Below, piece by piece: positions 32,255 through 42,604 of a stretch of DNA of 64,000 nucleotides; position 1 is the stretch's first letter, and each line of letters opens with the position of its first letter. The translations under genes were made by a program, and so were the position numbers. Below the pieces are notes generated by a model. That model made no database searches, had not been told where the DNA came from, and was given only the letters and a program-made list of their open reading frames with translations. The stretch is from assembly GCA_032622095.1 (NCBI GenBank), contig CP136064.1:251228484-251292483 (forward strand), given 5' to 3'. The stretch is from Siphonodentalium dalli. Lineage: Eukaryota > Mollusca > Scaphopoda > Gadilida > Siphonodentaliidae.

Positions 32255-32497
32255 CAAGCCTTGAATAGGGTGTGTCATTTGCAGAATGAGGTCCCCAGAG
32301 GGTGAATTTATGCGGGGTAGCATCACCAAATTCACCCTCTGGGGACCTCATTCTGCTTACACCTCAGCAGAATGAGGTTCCCAGAGGGTAAATTTGGTGA
32401 TGCTAGCCCACTATGCGGGGTATATAGCATCACTAAATTCACCCTCTGGGCCGGGGACCTCATTCTGCAAATGACAGACACCCTATTTCAAGGCTTG
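32255..32497. mobile_element. Family E hAT-like MITE, copy 7
   Basis: A perfect 8-bp TSD, GATATAAC (32247-32254, 32498-32505), with ends CAAGCCTTGAATAGGG and CTATTTCAAGGCTTG. Two palindromes; the first has lost its centre, the second carries GGCCGGGGACC. It sits 8 bp past the Harbinger-type element. Confidence 0.92.
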
Positions 32498-32519
32498 GAT
32501 ATAACTATATTCAAGCAAT

Positions 32520-32709
32520 AAGATAGATTGTTCTGTTACGAAATTCGCTAGTCTTTTCAACACTAGCAGAAGGAGTCCTAGGACTAGCAGAAGGAGCCCT
32601 ATTTATTGGAGGGAATGGGGTTTGTTGAAGTTACATGTATTATCTGAACATTTCCTAAGGGAACTACTTACAATGTATCAATGAGTATTTAATTTTAGTA
32701 TAGAAGGGG
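32520..32709. repeat. Family H fragment ending at TTAA
   Basis: GCAGAAGGAGTCCTA, TTATCTGAACATTTCCTAAG and TTTAGTATAGAAGGGG are the right half of family H. Family B copy 5 begins at the very TTAA that ends this fragment. Confidence 0.6.
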
Positions 32710-32713
32710 TTAA

Positions 32714-33108
32714 CCCTTTACCCAACAAACCGGCCAAAACCGGCCAAATAAAGCTTCAACAGCCTTAAATATCTTCGGTCTGTCTCAATAGAACCATACA
32801 AATATGGATATCATTGGAACCGGCTCCTTGACCACATTGTGATAGTTACAGTTATACCCTGTGCCAATGCATTCTCTTATATATGCGAGTCGACCATAGG
32901 TCGCCTCGCATATATAAGAGAATGCATTGGCCTAAAAAAAATCTTTTTTAAACACTTTTTACCATTTTTTCTTACAATCTTTAACAATTTTATAATTTTT
33001 AATGTGTTAAGCCAATGCATTCTCTTATATATGCGAGGCGACCTATGGTCGACTCGCATATATAAGAGAATGCATTGGCACAGGGCCGTTCTGTTGGGTA
33101 AAGAAGGG
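32714..33108 (+). mobile_element. Family B MITE, copy 5
   Basis: TTAA at 32710-32713 and 33109-33112. The right end has a 3-bp slip (GGGTAAAGAAGGG). Both hairpins are present. It is inserted in the terminal TTAA of family H. Confidence 0.85.
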
Positions 33109-33212
33109 TTAACATGTTCAGCAATATGTTCTAAATGTGTAAGATCACGGCAAGGAATAATAACTCAATCATCTTTTGTGTTCAGTTATATATTGGGATG
33201 AGGTTGAAGGTA

Positions 33213-33817
33213 CAGTAATGCTCTAATATTTAGTAATCGACTTCTTAACCACAGCAGAATTATGGGTAACTTTTCAGGATTTAGTCGGAAATATGGCTTG
33301 TTGCCATTCATCCCCGAGAGCTTTCTGATGAATGGCAACATATATTTTTTTCCGACTAAATCCTGAAAAGTTACCCATAATTCTGCTGTGGTTAACCCTT
33401 TACCCAACAAACCGGCCAAAACCGGCCAAATAAAGCTGCAACAGCCTAAATTATCTTGGGTCTGTCTCAATAAAACCATACAAATATGGATATCATTGGA
33501 ACCGGCTCATTGACCACATTCTGATAGTTACAGTTATGCCCTGTGCCAATGCATTCTCTTATATATGCGAGTCGACCATAGGTCGCCTCGCATATATAAG
33601 AGAATGCATTGGCTTAAAAAAAAACTTTTTTTAACACTTTTTACCATTTTTTCTTACATTCTTTAACAATTTTATAATTTTTAATGTGTTAAGCCAATGC
33701 ATTCTCTTATATATGCGAGGCGACCTATGGTCGACTCGCATATATAAGAGAATGCATTGGCACAGGGCCCTTCTGTTGGGTAAAGGGTTAAGAAGTCGAT
33801 TACTTAGAGCATTACTG
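33213..33817. mobile_element. Family A foldback MITE, copy 6, split by family B
   Basis: TA flanks. The left arm runs CAGTAATGCTC to CATTCATCC; the right arm from GAGAGCTTTCTGATGAATGG to CTGTGGTTAA, then after the B insertion TTAAGAAGTCGATTACTTAG to GAGCATTACTG. Removing B copy 6 plus one TTAA restores a complete foldback. Confidence 0.92.
33396..33787 (+). mobile_element. Family B MITE, copy 6, inside family A
   Basis: TTAA at 33392-33395 and 33788-33791, in the right arm of family A copy 6. Both 69-nt hairpins are intact. With copy 4 this is the second B insertion at the same internal TTAA motif of A, here in the opposite arm. Confidence 0.92.
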
Positions 33818-34226
33818 TATGTATTAAACATCTGCCGGATATTTTACTGATTCAACCCAGCTGAGTTCTAAACGGGAAATAACTATAAGCATTATTTGTC
33901 AAACGTTTTTGAAATTTTGTCAATAAAATTCTTTTAAAACTGATAATTCAACAAGTGTATTCAACAAAGCATTGAATCACATGGTATAACGATTAATCAG
34001 CTAGCAGATGCTAAATATTCTAGAAGAAAGAACAGGTGAGTGCATTAAATACTTCCAAATGTGAATTGTCTGTCTGATTTTTCAACTTTCAGCTTCAATC
34101 GTTCACTTTCAGCAGGCCAGGGTGAACCACCTAATCTAATGTGGCCTGTCGATCGTTATTAGTTTTTTAATTTCCGCCCCACTTTCCACCCGAGGCGTAG
34201 ATTTTTACCACGCCTGATGACACGGC

Positions 34227-34687
34227 CAAGTCTGAGTTTAGTGTGCCTATCATTTGCAGAATGAGGTCCCCAGAGGGTGAATTTAGTGACGCTATCCTGC
34301 ATAGTGGGCTAGCATCACTAAATTCACCCTCTGGGGACCTCATTCTGCTTAGGCATCATCTTCTCTGGAATGTTTCTTTATCATTCTATAGAAACTTCTT
34401 CACAAAGATTCTATTTCTTTTTTAGTTTAGTTTCTCTATATCCCCAAATTGGCAGATGACTCATTGCATAATTGAGGTACCCAATGGGTGTACATCACAC
34501 TATTCACCATTTGGGAACTTCAATTCTTCAATTTGAGTCTATGTCTCCCATAGCAGATGAGGCCATGCAGAATGAGGTCCTCAGAGAGTGAATTTGGTAT
34601 GCTAGCCCACTATGTGGGATAGAGTCACTAAATTCACCCTCTGGGGACCTCATTCTGCAAATGACAGGCACACTGAACTCAGGCCTG
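34227..34687. mobile_element. Family E hAT-like MITE, copy 8, long form
   Basis: A perfect 8-bp TSD, GACACGGC (34219-34226, 34688-34695). The ends CAAGTCTGAGTTTAGTGTG and CACACTGAACTCAGGCCTG define a subfamily distinct from the CCTTGAAATAG type. Two palindromes flank an inner section with GAGGTACCCAATGGGTGTAC. Confidence 0.92.
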
Positions 34688-35139
34688 GACACGGCTATTA
34701 TAGCAGGAAAGAGATTTTTATTTTCCGTCCCAGTTTCCACCCAAGGCTTAGATTCATGACAAAGAAGGGATGTGTACCCTCGCATACACTGTCGGCGATC
34801 AGAGTCAAAGAATGCCACCTTAACAGAGCAGAACAAAGAAATACATCAAACAATTCACCATGATCAAATATACTTTGGTCAGAATAACTAAGCAGGCTTC
34901 TAGGGCATACAAATTGAAATAATTTGCACAATCGTATCAGTCACCGGAAGAATGATGCATCCATGCATTTGAGAGTTGGATCATGGCGTTGCATAAAATT
35001 GTAAGGATTTATGTTTTTCATATGGATATGTCTGTTTTCAATGTCAGAGTTCAGCAAAAATTGTTGTTATGCATAAATGAAAGCTCATTCAAAAATTGTC
35101 ATGGGGCAATGTATATCAGCTTTATACTAGTAGTTAACA

Positions 35140-35410
35140 AGAGCATCGCTAGGGCATGGCAAAATATGCCCCTAGTAATTTCAACAACTCAGGTGAACAT
35201 TGGCAAGCGGAACCCAAATTCGAACTTGACCTGTATTTTGAGCTAGTAAACTCATACGAAATTTCATTCCATTCAGTTCAAACTCTAAAGTTATCATCCG
35301 AAATGAAAATTAAGTGGAAATTCCAGCAAAAGGGCTGCAACTGCGGTAAAAATTGGCGGCAGAACCTAAATTTGAACTTGACCTGTATTTTGGGTTAGTA
35401 AAAATTTCTT
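35140..35410. repeat. Family I repeat with intact head
   Basis: ACAAGAGCATCGCTAGGGCA begins the copy. Two units follow with AACTCAGGTGAACATTGGC and AACTGCGGTAAAAATTGGCG, each ending GAACTTGACCTGTATTTTG. Confidence 0.6.
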
Positions 35411-35469
35411 CTTTTTTTTTTAAAGATTGAGCTATCTGCTAAAATTAACAAACAGTTTAATCAATTTTT

Positions 35470-35600
35470 TTTGTAATTAACACCGTTATTACCTCTGCCA
35501 GGGTACCCTGAGTCACCACACCAAATTTGGTTCAAATCGGACCAGCAGTCTGGGAGAAAATGCAGACAGACAGACAGATCCTACGCCTTTATATACTGGT
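35470..35600. repeat. Dispersed repeat with GACAGACAGACAGA tail
   Basis: ATTACCTCTGCCAGGGTACC, CACACCAAATTTGGTTCAAA, GGGAGAAAATGCAGACAGAC and a TATATACTGGTATATAG hairpin-like end. A tail similar to family I, but a different body. Confidence 0.45.
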
Positions 35601-36173
35601 ATATAGAATATAATGTAATAAAAGTATACATTTGAATGATCTATTATTCATTTGGAGGGATGCGCAAGATACGGATGGCCTTCGTGATGGGTATTGCTGT
35701 TAAAATAGTCACATCTGATAAAACTGCCATAAACAGAAAGGCTATTAAAATATTGACAGATTTTGTTCTTATACCAATCATAAATATCGCATGAATACCT
35801 GGTAGCATGGTATTGTCATGAGAGTGTATGGTAAAGAGTGTGTGATAAGCAAAACACTCAACATTGGGGAGACTTCACTTAGTGAACTTTAGTTAATGCC
35901 ACAAGGTTGTATACAACTTATCCATATAGTGCTCACTAATCCTTGCCACTCATGATTTCAGTGTTGAATGGGTCACCGTGAAACACTCTTTAAAAAATCA
36001 CCACTGTGTTGAGTGTTTTGCTCACTCTTTACATGCTGTATATAAACAAACACAGGACTCACACAAAGAGTGTTTTGTGGATCATATCGCATTCATACTA
36101 TCATCATTCTATACGATTTAGTATATTCTTGAGAATTATATATTTTCATAATATTGTAACTGTAATTTCTAAA

Positions 36174-36520
36174 TTATAACCTCTAACGAAGGTCATCGGT
36201 GCCTTCAAGGTGATAAAAGTAGACAGATAAATAAAAGTGCAGAAGGGGGCCAACATGTATTTATTGAGAGAAATGTTTAGATAATAAGTCAGCCTTCATA
36301 ATTGGCTACGGCAATCAGCATTGCCGAAGCAATTTGCTGAAGCAAACTGGGCCATGGCATACTATTGCCGTAGCGGATTGCCGAAGCCAAACAATCTGAA
36401 TTAAGAGGGCTGATAAGTTCAACAAACTACAATGTATGGTCGTTTGTTGAACTTATTATCTGAACATTTTCTACGGGATAACTACTCATCAATGATGCTA
36501 TAGTATACAGAACGGTTGTT
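36174..36520. repeat. Family H fragment with a small nested foldback
   Basis: Family H text (ATTTATTGAGAGAAATGTTT, TAACTACTCATCAATGATGC) is split at TAAG by a 110-bp insert with ends TCAGCCTTCATAATTGGC and GAATTAAGAGGGCTGA. The insert carries inverted GGCTACGGCAAT and ATTGCCGAAGCC motifs. Confidence 0.6.
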
Positions 36521-36616
36521 AAATGACTGAGCTATATGTAATGTGGGTCCCTGTTTATAAATGAACATTTTCGTTAGTTGTCAGATCTTATGGATATAAT
36601 AATATACAGTACTTAC

Positions 36617-36724
36617 TGTGGATGGGGTGTTGATAACGCCAATATTATACCCATACAAGAACGAATTACCCAACACAGCCAAGAATATCGTCCTAACCAA
36701 TGTAGGAGTGTATTTAACTGGCCT
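36617..36724 (-). CDS. SLC2A-like: GLUT-like exon 2, TM1
   Basis: This is a 108-nt phase 0/0 exon with acceptor TTATTTCAG and donor GTAAGTA. The 36 residues run RPVKYTPTLVRTIFLAVLGN, then SFLYGYNIGVINTPST. GYN(I/T)GVIN.P is the TM1 signature of GLUTs, and its join to LIREFYNET matches the known intron position before the first extracellular loop. It is partly masked as an open frame because it lacks a start codon. Confidence 0.93.
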
Positions 36725-36954
36725 CTGAAATAAAAAACGAGAAATATCAATATCTGATATATTGGTTCCGGTATATTCCTGAATTTTAGTAGGATGTTAT
36801 GGTCTGAAACTAATGAAATACCAGTGGACGATAAGTCGGTGGACAGACTTGGTCAGGGTTGAGGAGGCTGCGTTTCAACTGCGAAGATATCATTTGGTGG
36901 CAATGGGCAAGATTGTCAGATTGATTTAGGGGCCACAAAGCGGTTACTACTGCT

Positions 36955-37425
36955 GATGGGGTCATTGTCACAAGGAATCGATCACATTCATAGCCTGCTT
37001 TTTAAATCGATCACAAATGTAGCCAGCTTTTCTATGGCGATCACATTTGGAGCCAGCTTTTCATATTCATGCAGCCTCAATGAACAAGATTAGGATAATC
37101 TCATTTTTCTGAATTGATGGATGAAAAACAACTTGAATTTTAATTTGATATTAGTTCATCTAATAACCTGAGGTTTCCGATCAATGTCGTTAGAATGCTC
37201 GAAACATATTCCAATATAAGTTTATAAATGAAGTCAGTATTGGAGTATGATATTGACATTTTAGTCACAAACGCGATGACATCATATTTCGCGCCATGTA
37301 AAGCATGGAATTAGAAAAGCTGGCTACGAATGTGATCGCTGGTAAAAAGCTGGCTACATTTGTGATCGATTTAAAAAGCTGGCTACGAATGTGACCAGAG
37401 CCTTGTGACAATGACCCCATCGGCG
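36955..37425. mobile_element. TIR element with GATGGGGTCATTGTCACAAGG arms
   Basis: Arms of about 105 bp are inverted at 36955-37065 and 37310-37425, each made of repeated GCTGGCTACAAATGTGATCG-like units (AAAAGCTGGCTAC three times on the right). Near-identical flanks GTTACTACTG and GTTAGTACTG may be a 9-10-bp TSD. No coding frame. It lies in intron 1. Confidence 0.75.
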
Positions 37426-37591
37426 TTAGTACTGGGATGGGTGACTAATAGATGGATGTCGCTAACAGCGGTAGGTCATATGTCACATTTTATCAATTTG
37501 TTTTGTAATCAATACGGTATATTACATAATAGTTCAGAATGTATCAGGAAAGAAAGGGATAAAACCCATCTGCACCAATTGTCCTTATTGA

Positions 37592-37950
37592 TGGGTAGCA
37601 GGCTAGCATCACTAAATTCACCCTCTGGGGACCTCATTCTGCTTAGGCCTCATCTTCTCTGGAAAGTTTCTTTATTATCAAATTTCTATTAGAAACTTCT
37701 TCACATAGATTCTATTTCAATTTATTTTAGTTTCTCTATATCCCCAAATTGCCAGAGGTTCCCAATGGGTGTACATCATAATATTTACCATTTGGGAACT
37801 TCAATCTGAGTGTCTCCCATAGCATATGAGGTCCCCAGAGGGTGAATTTGGAGATGCTAGCCCGCTATGCGGTTATGCGGGCTAGCATCACTAAATTCAT
37901 CCTCTGGAGACATAATTCTGCAAATGACAGGCACACTAAACTCAGGCTTG
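37592..37950. mobile_element. Family E hAT-like MITE, copy 9, left end lost
   Basis: It starts inside the first palindrome at CAGGCTAGCATCAC, keeps the inner section (CCCAATGGGTGTACATCAT), the second palindrome and the CACACTAAACTCAGGCTTG end. Confidence 0.75.
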
Positions 37951-38014
37951 TTCTTCCATCCTAATTAGTAAATGATGTCAAGAAAAATTGTCCGAACAAT
38001 GTCCGTACATCTGT

Positions 38015-38375
38015 AATAACTATAACATATTATTGCAATTTAGACATATCATTCATACATTATATGTACCATTAACTATAACATATTTTTGCAATCTAGA
38101 CATCTATCATCTGTATATTTAACTATAACTGATTACTTCATATCCAGACATCTGTCATCTATATACGTGTATCATTAATTATGACAGATAATTTCATATC
38201 TGGACATCTGTCATCTATACTAGTAAATGTGTACCTTTAACTATAATAGATTAGTTAACATCTAGAAATCTGTCATCTTCATATGTGTACCTTTAATTAT
38301 AATAGATTATTTCATATCCAGACAATAGATATCTGTCTATTCTGTCATTTATATATGTGTACCTTTAATTATAAG
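38015..38375. repeat. Diverged tandem repeat, unit about 60-70 bp, six units
   Basis: Each unit has the order TTAACTATAA(C/T)A..., TTCATATCCAGACATCTGTC, ATCTATATACGTGTA-like. Units are diverged in sequence and length. AT-rich, no hairpin. Confidence 0.7.
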
Positions 38376-39556
38376 ACCAAAGTTAATTGAATGTCTGGTT
38401 TGGGTTACAAGCCAGTTAAAATTAGGTGTTGGTAGGGCAAGCTTAAGTTTAAGGTTTAAAATATTTATTTTTTTTAATATTATTAATTTTACCTATTCTT
38501 ATGGCTTTTCAGATCTTTTTTAAGATCGATTTAAGATAAATTTTGATTTTCTTTGTATAAACTGTAATAAACGCAAGAAAATAACCCATTTTCAGACAAT
38601 GAAATGTGTTTTTTTTTTATGAGAAAAAAATTACACACATGTAAATTTCAAAAACGTTACTTGAAAACAATGATTTTTTTTTTTAAATACTGTAGAGTAG
38701 GGAGTTTAAAATGGGGGTAGGTTGGGAAACCCGAACCACAAGTATTTTTTTTTTGGCCTGACAGATTATTTAGTTACATTCCTAGCCATTCCTAAAGACA
38801 TCTATCACAAAATTGTATTCAGGATAGTAAAAAATGGGAAATATTATGAGAGAAGACAGCTATGCAGGACGATGTACATAATGCTTTTAATAGCTAGCAG
38901 GGGTTATAAAAGTAAAGCACTGGGTTGTACATCTCCAGTAAATAAACTTTGTATTATCTTCACACATAGTCTCATCAAACATCTGGATCATTGCCCTATT
39001 GAAGGGAATGACCTTCAAATGCCCTTGTGGATTGGAAGGTCAAGTTTACTAGATATAATTTTGTCTTTCCCTGGCATTGGTGATGGTGCAGGCGTCATAG
39101 CATTGATAGACTTCCCTTGCAGATATGCTCTGTGCCATTTAGGAGAAAATCAATACTCGGAAGTCATGCTTCTTTCTATCGGAAAAAGCAAATGATAGAT
39201 AAAATGTCAGAGAATAATAGATATATGATATGTGAATGAATTCATGATAAATTGATTTCCCATTTAATAATATTTATTTTAGACATCAAATGGTATTGTA
39301 TTATTAACATCATAGATTTAAGAAATATGAATGTCAACAACAGATTGATTGAACTGTATGCAAGCACACGTGTCAACTCATTCAATGCACACAGCTGTCT
39401 CTACAGGAATATCACTAAATATTCTATCAGCAGAAAATCTGTTTTATGGTGCCCACATATGGAGCCTTTAATCTCTACTAGTACAGGGAATATCACTAAA
39501 TATTCTATCAGCAGAAAATCTGGTCATCATTCATTTATTTAGTATATGAATTTCAA
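38375..39556. other. Stretch with one long unassigned open frame
   Basis: AT-rich DNA in intron 1. On the plus strand 38722-39195 is open for 157 codons from an ATG, the longest frame here not made of palindromic repeats. It shows no domain I know, no signal peptide and no clear membrane segment, and has no strong context for a gene. A 24-bp direct duplication with AATATCACTAAATATTCTAT occurs at 39410 and 39488. Confidence 0.35.
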
Positions 39557-39713
39557 TTAACCCTTCCATGACTGGAGCTTCCTGAAAATTTGCGTAAACC
39601 CTGTGCTAATGCATTCTCTTATATATGCGAGTCTCCCAGCCTCACATATATAAGAGAATACATTGGCCTAACAATATTTACCTTGACCTTGTAAGCCAGT
39701 GTATTCTTTTATA

Positions 39714-39875
39714 CAGTAATGCCCTAATTAATCGACTCTTTAACCACAGCAGAATTATGGGTAACTCGGGGAGAGCTTTCCGATGAATGGCAACAAGCCA
39801 TATTTCCGACTAAATCCTGAAAAGTTACCCATAATTCTTCCGTGGTTAAAGAGTCGATTAATTAGGGAATTACTG
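39714..39875. mobile_element. Family A foldback MITE, copy 7, inside family C
   Basis: TA flanks (39712-39713, 39876-39877) inside the family C hairpin arm; excision would rejoin TTCTTTTATATATGCGAGG. The left arm is shortened at GGGTAACTCGGGGAG; the right arm is full. Confidence 0.9.
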
Positions 39876-39948
39876 TATATATGCGAGGCTCTCTATGCAC
39901 TGGAAAAGGATCTATCATGCTGCACCAGCATGCAGCTATTGACATTAA

Positions 39949-40485
39949 CCTCTTCGCTGCTGAGAGACGTTATAACGTTGTGTGCTGAAGGCCATGACGT
40001 CGGGCGGAAATGTAGTCAACTTTTTCTTAATGAAATCTACATTGCGTTACTATTAATGAAACATGTCATATATTTATTACTGAGCTACCGACGCAATTAA
40101 TCCATTACAAATTATGAGATCCACTCTACAATAATATATCGGTTTCATCAGGAATAATTTATCAAGATATGCAACCGAACGAAGGCGTCGAATGAGGTAC
40201 CTGCTCAGTAGCCAGTACGGATGTATATCACATGCCGAGACATTTAAGTCATATTCTAGGTCCGTATTCGGTACGGACGTATAACAGTGATTCAATTTAA
40301 CACCCGTTTTGCTGGCGACATAAACTAGAGGTTTCAATCTTTCCAAAAAGTATACTTTCTCCGTGTCGTCGAACGGAAGATAGTTTAATATACTGTGAAG
40401 TAGGCCCGTAGTACCTACAGACCCATAGCACACGATATGCACCTTTAAGTCCGTAATAGTTACGGACGTCATAGCAGCGAAGAGG
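39949..40485. mobile_element. TTAA element D with CCTCTTCGCTGCTGA ends
   Basis: TTAA at 39945-39948 and 40486-40489. The left end CCTCTTCGCTGCTGAGAGAC and right end ATAGCAGCGAAGAGG are inverted, followed inward by ACGTTATAACG and GGACGTCATAG. A 131-codon open frame (40077-40472, minus) starts in the right terminal region. It matches nothing I recognise and may be chance. Palindromic TCCGTATTCGGTACGGA is inside. Confidence 0.8.
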
Positions 40486-40499
40486 TTAAAGGGTTAATC

Positions 40500-41315
40500 A
40501 TTGGGAACCTGTGACTGGTAATGTATAGAGAGAAGCCAAACAACTCATAACCTGATACTTCTAGACTGGTATTCTGATACTTTCATGTAGTTAGGATCAA
40601 AATATTGTCCTATAAAGCACACACATTTTCATAGTAATGTGATACAAATATATGTGTACCTAATATTGGTTCTGATCTATCTCCAACTGACCGTATCCTT
40701 TTAAGACTGTATAGTCTTTGTAATTAAACCCATCATAAGTATTAGGGACCACTTTTTTTGTCCTTCTTTAAGTGTTATCCCTGGTAATGATATATTTAAT
40801 TATAGAGGCTGACCAGTATTAATAATAAAATTTATTAATATTAATACCACCGACTAACCATCTTAAAACTTTATTTGGTTAAATCTCTTTTTGATTATAT
40901 ACATCTAAATAGTGAGCTGACAGTTATATGTTAATTTCGACCGCAGTTCCATCCATAATTATTTAATACTGCTAATTCAATTTGTATACATGTGTCAACT
41001 TTTGTATAAAATTTTATAGATATGTATCATTACCAATAAATAATCTAATCTAATATAATACTTCCCCGGGACAAAAATAGGGATAATTTAGTGCTGAAAT
41101 GGCACATTGTATGGAGATGTCTCCCATACAGGTAGCCCTCTCGGCTGGTCCCTGTGACTGGTAATACATGTACATACATTTTTGGTAAGTGTTCCTCAAG
41201 TTATTTTAAGTCACGGTAATCCAATCACATATAATGCCCTATAATTATGACGACACACATCCTTGGAAATTGAACAGTTAAAATAACAGTAGAGGAGTTA
41301 ATTTTTAATGATGTA
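40500..41315. other. Intron 1 start-proximal DNA, no gene seen
   Basis: AT-rich sequence with a small TATTAATA cluster (40818-40850) and no recognisable frame or repeat family. Confidence 0.5.
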
Positions 41316-41320
41316 CTCAC

Positions 41321-41341
41321 AGAACTCTCCAACATAACCAT
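41321..41341 (-). CDS. SLC2A-like: Candidate GLUT-like exon 1 (start codon)
   Basis: The sequence reads ATG GTT ATG TTG GAG AGT TCT and then donor GTGAGTAC, giving MVMLESS in phase 0, exactly what exon 2 needs. An in-frame TAA lies directly upstream of the ATG, so it cannot extend 5'. Vertebrate GLUT genes also have a very short first coding exon (MEPSSK in GLUT1). The exon is too short to prove by sequence alone; another start farther right is possible. Confidence 0.55.
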
Positions 41342-41518
41342 TTAATCTATTCAATTTGTTTAGTAAATAAAGAAGAGAATCACTTGTCAATAGACACTTG
41401 AGTGTTTAGTCTTGTGTTTAGCCTGTGACTTACAATTCAGCCTATCATTATATACCAGTTGGAAATTCTATGGGTCAACGTCATTGTTATTGGAGTCATA
41501 ATTAAGAGTGGGAGTTCC

Positions 41519-41542
41519 TATAAAAGATATTGCCTACGTCAC
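41519..41542 (-). promoter_or_regulatory. Possible CRE and TATA-like motifs upstream of the gene
   Basis: On the minus strand TGACGTAG (41542-41535) is followed by TTTTATAG (41526-41519), about 180 bp before the candidate ATG. The order and spacing suit a small promoter, but both motifs are short and this is inference from position only. Confidence 0.2.
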
Positions 41543-41633
41543 GAAGCAGACACACAAATAGTAAACAATCATAGTATTAAGGGTAAAATGATCGGTGAAT
41601 GAATCAGTTGAATGGATAGAAAGGGGGAAATAT

Positions 41634-41945
41634 CTATGTAAATTATTCATGTAATTTGACAAATATCTATGTAAATTATACATGTAATTTGAAAAAAAAA
41701 TTTAGGTAGGCTAGCGATCAGGCAGCTAATTTTACAGAGATATTTATTTATAATCCTTTAGGAATTCAGGAATACAGCAGACTGTCCTTAATGACTAATT
41801 AACATATTTCACCTTCAAAGAAAACAAGACGTGCCTAACATTGAGTATGCACAAACCCCTTAATGTGATGAGGATGTCCTAAAAAAAGCAATACGTGGCT
41901 AACATTGAGTATGCATCCACTCCTAATGTGAGGAGGATGTCCTGA
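41634..41945. repeat. Two short tandem duplications
   Basis: ATCTATGTAAATTATTCATG with TAATTTGA is doubled at 41634-41692 (32-bp period). GCCTAACATTGAGTATGCA and AATGTGATGAGGATGTCCT form a two-copy repeat at 41828-41942. Confidence 0.75.
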
Positions 41946-42301
41946 ATATAATCTCCCAATTCAAGTAGTTCCTGAAACTTGAGAGATTATATTGACAGTA
42001 ATTAAAATAAATTACTCAAATACTATTTAGTGGCTTCAGGTTTACTTGGAACAGGACACAGGGGCCAGGACATGATAAATGAATTTCTTCTGACAATGGA
42101 TTTACTTGGGATAGTTACAGTTCCTGTATTGAAAGCATGTGCTATTTAAGAATATTCAGAATTGAACTTAAAGGGAGGCTGTACCTAAATCCAGCCATTA
42201 ATCATGTGGGGCCATTTCCTACTACCGGTACATTTATATTCAACTGAAAATGTGCAACAAATGAATGAATTTGAGTCAGTGATGAGTGCAAAGTATATTA
42301 A

Positions 42302-42489
42302 CCCTTTACCCAACAAACCAACATTCTCTTTTTTAACACTTTTTACCATTTTTTCTTACATTCTTTAACAATTTTATAATTTTTAATGTGTTAAGCCAAT
42401 GCATTCTCTTATATATGCGAGGCGACCTATGGTCGACTCGCATATATAAAAGAATGCATTGGCACAGGGCCCTTCTGTTGGGTAAAGGG
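42302..42489 (+). mobile_element. Family B MITE, copy 7 (deletion derivative)
   Basis: TTAA at both ends. The left arm jumps from CCCTTTACCCAACAAACC straight into the AT-rich spacer, so the CCGGCC arm and first hairpin are deleted. The second hairpin is intact. Confidence 0.88.
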
Positions 42490-42604
42490 TTAATGTACTC
42501 TATGAATGATGTAAAACAATATGATAATTGTAATGAAAATGAGTAAATGGCTGCAGCCTTTCTGCTCATTTTAGTTATAATTATCATATTCACATATTGA
42601 TTAA

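Larger units (their letters stand above)
39561..40493. mobile_element. Family C MITE hosting family A and a second TTAA element
   Basis: TTAA at 39557-39560 and 40494-40497. The left end is CCCTTCCATGACTGGAGCTT. One variant hairpin is near 39603-39668, with the family spacer AATATTTACCTTGACCTTG. The text is interrupted at TA by family A (39714) and at TTAA by the element 39949-40485. Only AAAGGG of the right end follows the second insert. Confidence 0.82.
628..41341 (-). other. SLC2A-like: SLC2A/GLUT-family sugar transporter gene, 3' end outside window
   Basis: Ten exons on the minus strand join into one reading frame of 397 codons plus one base. From 5' to 3' the exon lengths are 21, 108, 164, 125, 141, 138, 188, 111, 120 and 76 nt. 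All nine introns are GT-AG and all junction phases agree. Family marks seen in order: GYNIGVIN in TM1, DKFGRKK after TM2, E-x6-R in [13 protein letters not shown] in TM5, PESPR after TM6, QQWSGINA in TM7, and EKAGRR in the loop after TM8. The family moves hexoses through the plasma membrane by facilitated diffusion. TM10-TM12 and the C-terminus should lie to the left of base 1. The exact member (class I or II) cannot be settled here. The introns are filled with MITEs. Confidence 0.93.
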
